Shown here in pieces: positions 57,501 to 64,000 of a DNA stretch of 64,000 bases (the first letter of the stretch is position 1; each line of letters begins with the position of its first letter). The position numbers and the translations under genes were made by a program. Under the pieces are notes generated by a model. That model saw only the letters and a list, made by a program, of their open reading frames with translations. It was not told where the DNA came from and ran no database searches. Origin of the DNA: Sisyra terminalis (lineage: Eukaryota > Arthropoda > Insecta > Neuroptera > Sisyridae); the NCBI GenBank assembly GCA_958496175.1, contig OY292274.1, positions 34,387,482-34,451,481 of the forward strand, written 5' to 3'.

Positions 57501-60500
57501 GTTTTAGGTTTATTGCTGAGGAAACTATTGATTTTAATGATCCGAATCAAAACATTACCAATGTTCCAACCTGGATTATTGATCCCATTGATGGCACATT
57601 AAATTTTGTGCATGGACTACCATTGAATTGCATTTCAGTTGGTTTGGCAATTAACAAAGAACTACAGTTGGGAATTGTGTACAATCCACATTTGGAAGAA
57701 TTTTACTCGGCAATAAAAGGAAAAGGAGCATTCTTGAACGAAAAACTCATAAAAGTCAGCTCAGTTACAGGTATCCAAATTATCTTTATGTTATAATTCT
57801 TCTAAAATTATTTAATCATTCTATATAAGCTTTCAAAAAAAAAAATACTAATTTCAAAACTATTAAATATATTTTTATCTAATTTTACTCCAATGGAATC
57901 TTTTAACATACGGACCATCGGGACGAAGTGTGGAAAGGACACTGCAATCTTACGATTATTGTCTCCTAATTTTTATCTTTCTACTCCAAATGTTTTTATA
58001 AAGCGTATTAAAGAACTTCCTTTATTTATATTTATTAAAAACTTTAAAGTTTATTTGAATGATTAGGTGTTATTTATAATTATTTAATTGAAATATTCTG
58101 AAAAATGTTTACAATCTCACCTATCATTTTGCGACGCTCTGACAATTTTGAAGCTTTATAAAATACTTTATAGTGTTTATTGTTTTCATTTTTGTGTAAC
58201 CACCCTGCATCGTTCACTAAACTATAATTATACATATTTTGCAACTGAGGAACTAAAATATAGTACCCTTGAAATTCTAACATTGATACGTTTATCATAA
58301 TGTTAAATAAAGAACACATTTTACGTTTATAAAATTGCGTATTTTAAGTAAGCTAAAGTTTCTCAACCCCAGTGAATTTAAAATGTACAAACCAGACTTA
58401 CGTATATGGATTCATGTTAAGGGAAGAATAATATGTGTAATTAAATAATATTTTATAATTCAGATGTACCCAAGTATTAAACATGTTGAGTCTCAAAATA
58501 AGTAAAAAAAATACCGCTACAAAATATTAATCTTTAAAATCGATCGATGAAGTAGCAAACACGATTGTTGCACAGTGTGTAAATAAAAACGTTGCAAATT
58601 GATATAAGCCGTTCACAATAAAGGTGCATTAATAACAACTAAATGTGATCATAATTTTAATATACCGTTTGTTTAAAAGAGAATAATTAAAATGTATTCA
58701 AATACATTTAGTAGTTTTATTAATATAGAAAATGTTCTTTATTACTATTTCAAAAATTATCACACTTCTTCAGAAAATTCTTTGTTGTTCAAAAGTACAG
58801 GGAAAAAGTACTAACACATTTTCTCAATAGACTAATTTATACATAACATCTTATTTTAAATGGGAAACTATTATGAACCTTATTCATAATATTTATATAA
58901 ACTCACTATGAACCTTTCCAAATGTAAACTTTTACTGGTACTCCTACGACAACGGCTCATTTTCTATTTGCTTCTTAATTTAATTTGTGAATTAATCGGA
59001 TTAAGTTAAAAAATAGAAATTAATACATTGCCAGATTTTGAGGGTTCTAAGAGTGTACCCTTGTTCTTCATCGTGAATGATTTTTGTAGAAATCTAAGAA
59101 AACCAAAATTTGTACCATTTTTGTCGTTGATTTTAGTAGAGAACTTTCTGAGTATGGGAATTACTCACTATCGGAAGAAATATTTCTTTATATTTTAATA
59201 ATACTTATAAGCGCATATATTAAATAAAAAACTACGATTTAGATGTCTCTATTAATTGGTTTTTAAAAAAGAGATAATAAATTAATGATAGGAAAAATTT
59301 CTCAGAATTGACTGAAATTCTTGATCTAAAAATTTGTATGTTGTAAGAGTTAATAGTAGTTTAAAAAAACTATATAAAGCACAGAGATATAAAGCGTTAT
59401 AAAGTCCTTGAAAAAATATTTTTAATCAGGATACATTTTTAATATCACTGTGAATTTTTTTTAAGATTTATATAATACCTATATAATGTCAGAATTTTTC
59501 CATATGTACTTTGAAAGGGTACTTTATAGTTGAAAAAATAATAACCACTTTAGTGCCTAAAGTCAATTGATTTTAACTTGATTATATATCATATATTAGA
59601 AAAAAGAATATGAATTGATACTGTCTATGCTGTAATTTTTGAAAGTATATTTACTGGAAAATAATTTATCATAACCAACAATAAACTTAACTTATTTCCA
59701 GTAAAGCGAGCGATAAATGGGGTTTTACTTAAAAAGCTATATAATTGTTAACTTTTAAAGCTATTACCGATCCCTAAAACATAAAAAAAAAATCTATCGG
59801 ACTAATCAATTCAGAGTATTTTTTTTAATTTTCGCATATTATCCTTTATTTTAAACCAATTGAGATATAGATCTGTAACCTATGGGATTTTATTAGTACC
59901 CCTAATTTTAGTAGCAATACTATATATCTTTACCTATCATTAAAATTAAAAAACAAAAAAAAACATAAATTCAAATAATCATTAATCGGAACTTGCTTTG
60001 GAAAGCTTCTATCAGCAAAAAAAAACATTGGGATCGCACACCAATATTTTACTAATTTTTGAATAATTGATTATAATAATAATAATACGCAAACCTATGT
60101 ATGTATGTCGGCAAAGGCAGAGAACAAATATTGTAAACACATAAGCGTGAGTGAAATACAATCATTATCTCAAATTTGAACTAACTGATTGTTATAGTTT
60201 TAATTGTCATTTTGATTTCATTCAATTGCCAATTTTTACCGTTTGTCAGTTATGACAGTGTCGGACTGAATTTTTTGCAGGAAGTTACCAGTTATTACAT
60301 AATAAACATTAAATATATTACATAATATAATAAGTAACGTTAAAAAACATTTACAGCGAGTTAAATTATTTTTAAGGGTACCAAATCATACGTCAAAAAT
60401 CAAATTTATATTGCCTAAGCTCATGATTAACTGGAGCGATATCACATCCTCAATGAGCATTGGAGTAAAATGACTAGGAAGAAAGATAGGATGAGAATCG

Positions 60501-62861
60501 AGAAAGACTGTTAATTTCGTTTCGTCTATTAGAAATTTGCATAACGAAATATTATAGAGAAAAAGGGTGATAACAATTCTCTTTTTTGTGAAACAACATT
60601 ATAAATTTAGGTTGTAGAGAATTTATTTCTTGATTCCAAATTAACTAAGTAGCAAATCAGTCAGACGTCGAATAGTTTAAGATTTCGTCAATTATATCCC
60701 TTTAAAATTTATTTTTATTTAAAAATAGATTTGGATCGTGCTCTGGTTGGAAGCGAAGCTTTTTTGTTACGAGTGCACAAAAAGCATGAAATTCGAATAA
60801 AAAAGTTTTCGGAACAATGCCAAGGGTAAATACATACTATATTACTTAATTTTAATTCACAAATTAAAAACGTAATTATATTTTAGGGTTCGATCATTGG
60901 GGTGTGCTGCCTTAGGGTTATGTTTCGTAGCTCGAGGAAGTTTAGATGCTTATGAAATGGAATACGCAAACTCTTGGGATGTCGCTGCTGGTGCTATTAT
61001 TTTAACAGAGGCCGGTGGAGTTATTAAAGATACTAGCGGTATTTTAAAACAATAGTGGTATAAAACAATCATTATAACGTTTTTATTTTAGGGGAAAACT
61101 TCAACTTCATGAAACCATCATTTGTAGCGACTGGAACGGAGGAGTTATTTTTAAAAATATTAAAAATTGTGAAAGAAAGCATTAATTAATTTTACTTAAA
61201 ATTTCCTTTAGTCCGATACAATCTGACAATATATCATTCTCTATTTTGTTTATAATTCAATTCGTGAATAAATCAATCATAATGTATTTAGCAAAATTGA
61301 TTTGGTCCATTTATTTGCGAGTTGAAGGAAAAACAAAATAGAGAATGAAGCGTTACAAGATTGTATCGGCTGAAAGTAACTGTAACCTTAATTTTTATAT
61401 ACTAAACTGAAATGTAACAGACTACATAATTGATAAATAAAAATTCAAAATTGAATTGTTAGCTTACTTGAGGTTGTTGAGGATGTCCCATGGGGCCCAT
61501 CGTATGCGGTGGGTAATTTGGACCGCTCTGAGGAGGCATACCAGGTCCTCCCATGGGATGAGGTGGTGGACCAGATTGAGCCATTCCTGGATGCCCAGGT
61601 TGAGGTGGCGGGCCTCCAATATGTCCTTGTGGCATTCCTGGCATTCCAGGATGATTTTGAGAATGTACTGGTGGCATGTGTGACGGCATATTAGGGTGAT
61701 TAGGCGGGAGAGCACCAGGGTGATTTTGAGGAGGTGTACTAGGGTGGTTTGGATGCGACACTGCGTGACCAGACGGCATACCTACGCAAGAAAAGGGTAA
61801 GTAAAAAAATATCAAAACAAATTGTTTAAACATTTACCTGGATGAGGAGGTCCAGCATGTGATACTTGTGGATTTCCAGGATGAGCACCTTGTGGTGGTC
61901 CACCGTGTGAACTAGGTGGCATACCTCCATGAGGGCCTTGTGGTGGGCCACCATGAGAAAGTCCTCCATGAACACCTTGAGGAGGTCCACCATGCATACC
62001 TTGTGGCGGAGGACCACCATGTTGACCAGGAGGAGGTCCTCCGTGAATACCCTGTGGAGGTCCACCGTGCGGACCTTGAGGTGGTCCTCCATGCGGACCT
62101 TGAGGTGGTCCTCCGTGTGGACCATGCGGAGGACCTTGTGGCGGACCTCCGTGAGGACCTTGTGGAGGGCCAACATGCGGTGCAGGATGAATATTTGATT
62201 GTGGACCACCATGAGGTGGAGGTGGTCCTCCGTGTGGTCCCTGAGGAGATCCCGTATGCGGTCCAGGAGGTGGACCACCGTGCATACTTTGCGGTGGAGT
62301 TCCAGGATGGGGATTATGAGCCTGATGACCTTGCGGAGAATGTCCCATATGGGGTAAACCTGAATGTAGTTGCGATGCATTTGGATGAAGTGGTCCACCA
62401 GGACCCAAATGATGGCCTGGTGGTGGTGGACCATGTTGGTTATGCATATTGGGATGCGATGGCTGTGGACCATGTGGATGTCCATTTGGCGGCATTCCTT
62501 AAGTGTGTAAGATATTACAGATAAGAAAAAATATATAAAAAAATATATGTAGATGTTAATAAAAACCTGGATGGGGTTGTCCGCCAGGAATATTTTGAAT
62601 TTGTTGTCCGGGACCTGGCATATTATGATGAACGCCAGGAGAACTATTTACAGGTGGGCCTTGATTTGATGTCATATGTGTTAATGGACCCATATGATTG
62701 CCTTGTCCGTGTGGTGGTGGCCCATTCATATGTCCTCCCATAGGAGGACCTCCTTGATACGGGCTGTGTGGAGATTGTGGTGGTGCCGGTGTAGGTGGCC
62801 CCATTGGACTCGGTGCTTGTGGCGGTGGCATTGGACTACTCTGTGGCGATGGACTCGCCAT
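48501..62861 (-). CDS. brm: Brahma / SMARCA2-4, SWI/SNF (BAP/PBAP) ATPase
   Basis: Minus-strand exons: 62861-62567, 62497-61838, 61781-61468, 56844-56621, 54225-54081, 53931-53728, 53331-53036, 52972-52834, 52485-49526, 49465-49336, 48900-48711, 48652-48501; 5709 nt, 1902 aa, all GT-AG and in phase. Domains: Pro/Gly/His-rich N-terminus (1-about 480), QLQ (NSNQLQQLR, split between exons 4 and 5), Pro/Gln-rich linker, HSA (from about 713, [13 protein letters not shown]), BRK (about 950-995), SNF2 ATPase with Walker A EMGLGKT (about 1088-1094) and DEGH box (1189-1192), helicase C with [15 protein letters not shown], SnAC region, Lys/Arg AT-hook-like segment ([12 protein letters not shown]), bromodomain in exons 10-11 ([19 protein letters not shown]), acidic tail. 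It is the motor of the SWI/SNF remodeller, sliding and ejecting nucleosomes for activation. The last exon ends [12 protein letters not shown] as in the family. Its third intron hosts the IMPase gene. Confidence 0.97.
53397..53727 (-). other. brahma intron 6 content
   Basis: Intron between the exons at 53931-53728 and 53331-53036; no repeat or conserved feature recognised. Confidence 0.6.
54340..54590. repeat. Dispersed repeat in brahma intron 4
   Basis: Reverse-orientation relative of 35827-36256; shared words include GCGCATTATCGCTAAGAAAC-like and CCTGTCATTTATAGTTCGTG blocks. Confidence 0.55.
54903..55624. repeat. Foldback with about 130-175-bp arms in brahma intron 4
   Basis: Left arm 54903-55077 and right arm about 55495-55624 are inverted copies: CACTTTTTCTGTATCGAAAA and TGGTAGTACTT pair with AACTACCATTTTCGATACCG; GAGAAGAGAGACTTATATAG pairs with CTATATAAGTCTCTCTTCTC. 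The left arm contains an extra small palindrome at about 54972-55042. The loop of about 420 bp shows no coding frame. Confidence 0.7.
57163..61189 (+). CDS. Inositol monophosphatase (IMPase), nested in brahma intron
   Basis: Six exons: 57163-57240, 57306-57433, 57508-57770, 60729-60825, 60887-61038, 61092-61189; 816 nt, 271 aa, GT-AG and in phase. It hydrolyses inositol monophosphates to myo-inositol for phosphoinositide synthesis, using Mg2+ and sensitive to lithium in known members. Signatures: [11 protein letters not shown] (about 40-50), FIAEET (Glu73/Glu74, metal ligand), the family motif [12 protein letters not shown] (Asp94, Asp97, Thr99), [22 protein letters not shown], and [16 protein letters not shown] with the third metal-binding Asp. 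All metal ligands are present and the length equals typical IMPA1. It starts 318 bp from brahma exon 4 and ends 279 bp from brahma exon 3, reading opposite to brahma. The long intron 57771-60728 holds only AT-rich DNA and a MITE fragment. Which paralogue it is cannot be said. Confidence 0.95.
58935..59060. mobile_element. Diverged MITE (GTTGCCAGA family) in IMPase intron
   Basis: ACAACGGCTCATTTTCTATT on the left and ATACATTGCCAGATTTTGAG on the right are degenerate family ends around a GTGAATTAATCGGATTAAGT centre. A shortened copy. Confidence 0.5.
61213..61369. mobile_element. Short inverted-repeat MITE overlapping the IMPase 3' end
   Basis: CCGATACAATCTGACAA at the left and TTACAAGATTGTATCGG at the right, extended inward by CATTCTCTATTTTGTTT / AAACAAAATAGAGAATG. 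It is 157 bp, related to the GTTGCCAGA family but with altered ends. AATAAA at 61267-61272, 78 bp after the IMPase stop, lies inside it and may be the poly(A) signal. Confidence 0.65.
61840..62497 (-). repeat. Coding tandem repeat (GGPPQGPH units) in brahma exon 2
   Basis: The central part of exon 2, roughly 61900-62290, is built of 24-36-nt units translating to GGPPQGPH and variants ([16 protein letters not shown]). Units differ mostly at silent and single positions, so it arose by tandem duplication. It spreads the Pro/Gly/His-rich, probably disordered N-terminus of brahma. Confidence 0.85.
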
Positions 62862-64000
62862 TTTTAATGTGTGAATTTATAATTCAAATGCTACAAGGAT
62901 ACGACACTAATTCGCATTCATGAATTTAATTTGAAATTTCACTAGACATAAACAATTTCGACCCATGACAAGGCAAGTCAAACAGGCACTTGCCTCGTCA
63001 AAAAGGGGACGCCACCCGGTTTCAGTAAAACTTAATATGAAAAAAACGTCTAATTTTATAACAAAAAAGAGTTTCGATGTTTATTCTTTTGCACGTCTTT
63101 TTTAACACTCAAATTTGATTCATTGATTTTAAACTTTTGATACAACTTGAATTATTCAAGACATTACCATTAAAAATTTCCTTCACTCGAATAAAAATGG
63201 CAGAACTTAACAGTTACCTACTCAGTTTTAGAAAAAAAAAAGAACGGAAACATCATCTAATAAAACATTTTTGATAATCCACCACCTAAACAAATTAAAC
63301 AATGAATCACGATCATTTTATATATACCGACACTTCCATTATCTTCGTTATACCTATTACAATAGTTTATAAAATCATTCAACATGTATCATTAGTCGAA
63401 GCGGTAGACATATTTAATATTTTCATACTTCAATACCTTCAATACGAACTGAATACACGAGCACGCTTTGGCCATCTAGCGTTAGCATAAAACAGCGTTA
63501 CTTCAAATATGAGGTTATTTTGAATTGAATATAATATTAAGCGGGAAAATTATTAAAAATATGAAACCGAATAAACTATTTACAGGTTTTAAACAATTTA
63601 TTTTATAGTTTTAAATAAATTTGGGCAATATTTATGTATTTAATATACCAAAAAAACAAAAAACAAAATATAATTTTTAATAATTGGATCGCCGCATAAG
63701 CTGGCATAAGCTCATTGTGAGCACCATTAAGCACATGACGTGCATTGTCCATTTGTGAGCGATAGTTATGGACGTTATGGATCTATAACTTATATATTCC
63801 TCTATTATTTTATTTAAACATTTAAATGTTACGTGTGTAATTAGCATTCATCAAATATTCACTAAAATTAAAATAAAACACATATATTAAAAAACCGAAA
63901 AAACCTATCGATCCTATAATCTTTTACTATGATTAATATACATAATACGCATAACCATATTATGTATTATCCGTATTATAATAAATACCTAGATGATTGA
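62862..64000. other. Upstream of brahma; window end
   Basis: Should hold the brahma 5' UTR and promoter. The start context before 62861 on the minus strand is CACATTAAAA-ATG. I see no TATA box I would trust, no further exon and no repeat with clear ends. Confidence 0.5.

Larger units (their letters stand above)
56845..61467 (-). other. brahma intron 3, host of a nested gene
   Basis: This 4.6-kb intron joins PQQPQ to NAPGPGGAP in phase 0. It holds the complete inositol monophosphatase gene on the other strand, a MITE fragment (58935-59060) and a MITE at 61213-61369. Confidence 0.85.

Noticed and set aside
61456..62524. Long plus-strand and other-frame ORFs opposite brahma exons 2-3
   Set aside because: Shadows of the repetitive Pro/Gly/His coding array; their translations are low-complexity frame-shifts of it.
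1..64000. CRISPR arrays, bacterial operons, rRNA
   Set aside because: None seen; the window is eukaryotic, and the tandem repeats present are microsatellites or coding repeats.

Overview
This is an AT-rich arthropod, almost certainly insect, nuclear genome window. The evidence is genes broken by many short GT-AG introns (often 50-70 bp), insect-type orthologues (Sbf, brahma, an NHLH/HLH4C-type bHLH factor), and intergenic and intronic DNA crowded with DNA-transposon remnants, MITEs and a tRNA-derived SINE. I cannot name the order or species from the sequence alone. Gene models below were built by hand from reading frame, splice-phase continuity and remembered family landmarks; no search was run.

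Layout. 1-3527: non-coding, repeats. 3528-16732 (+): complete 21-exon Sbf (MTMR5/13) gene, DENN-GRAM-pseudophosphatase-C1-PH, 2041 aa. 18336-18703 (+): two-exon gene for a secreted stand-alone cathepsin propeptide-like (I29) inhibitor. 22031-24598: an apparently intact pogo/Tigger-type transposon with TA target duplication, exact 22-bp terminal repeats and one uninterrupted transposase ORF ending in a PHD-like finger. 24630-25310: a decayed hAT-like remnant. 26513-27065 (-): bHLH gene of the NHLH1/2 (HLH4C) type. 27066-41092: about 14 kb with no recognised gene but many elements. 41093-46413 (+): Flattop/CFAP126-like exon followed, in compatible phase, by a long exon of unknown family. 48501-62861 (-): complete 12-exon brahma (SWI/SNF ATPase), 1902 aa. 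57163-61189 (+): a six-exon inositol monophosphatase gene, 271 aa, lying wholly inside the third brahma intron on the opposite strand. 62862-64000: brahma upstream DNA.

The protein-coding genes have unrelated jobs (endosomal Rab/phosphoinositide signalling, protease inhibition, neural transcription, cilium structure, chromatin remodelling, inositol recycling), so I see no functional cluster. The most unusual material is mobile: the PHD-tailed pogo element with palindromic subterminal copies of its terminal-repeat core; several hAT-like non-autonomous elements with near-perfect 8-bp target duplications; a hAT-like insertion inside a MITE; six or more copies of a SINE with A and B boxes; and four long inverted repeats, one a near-perfect 168-bp hairpin in an Sbf intron.
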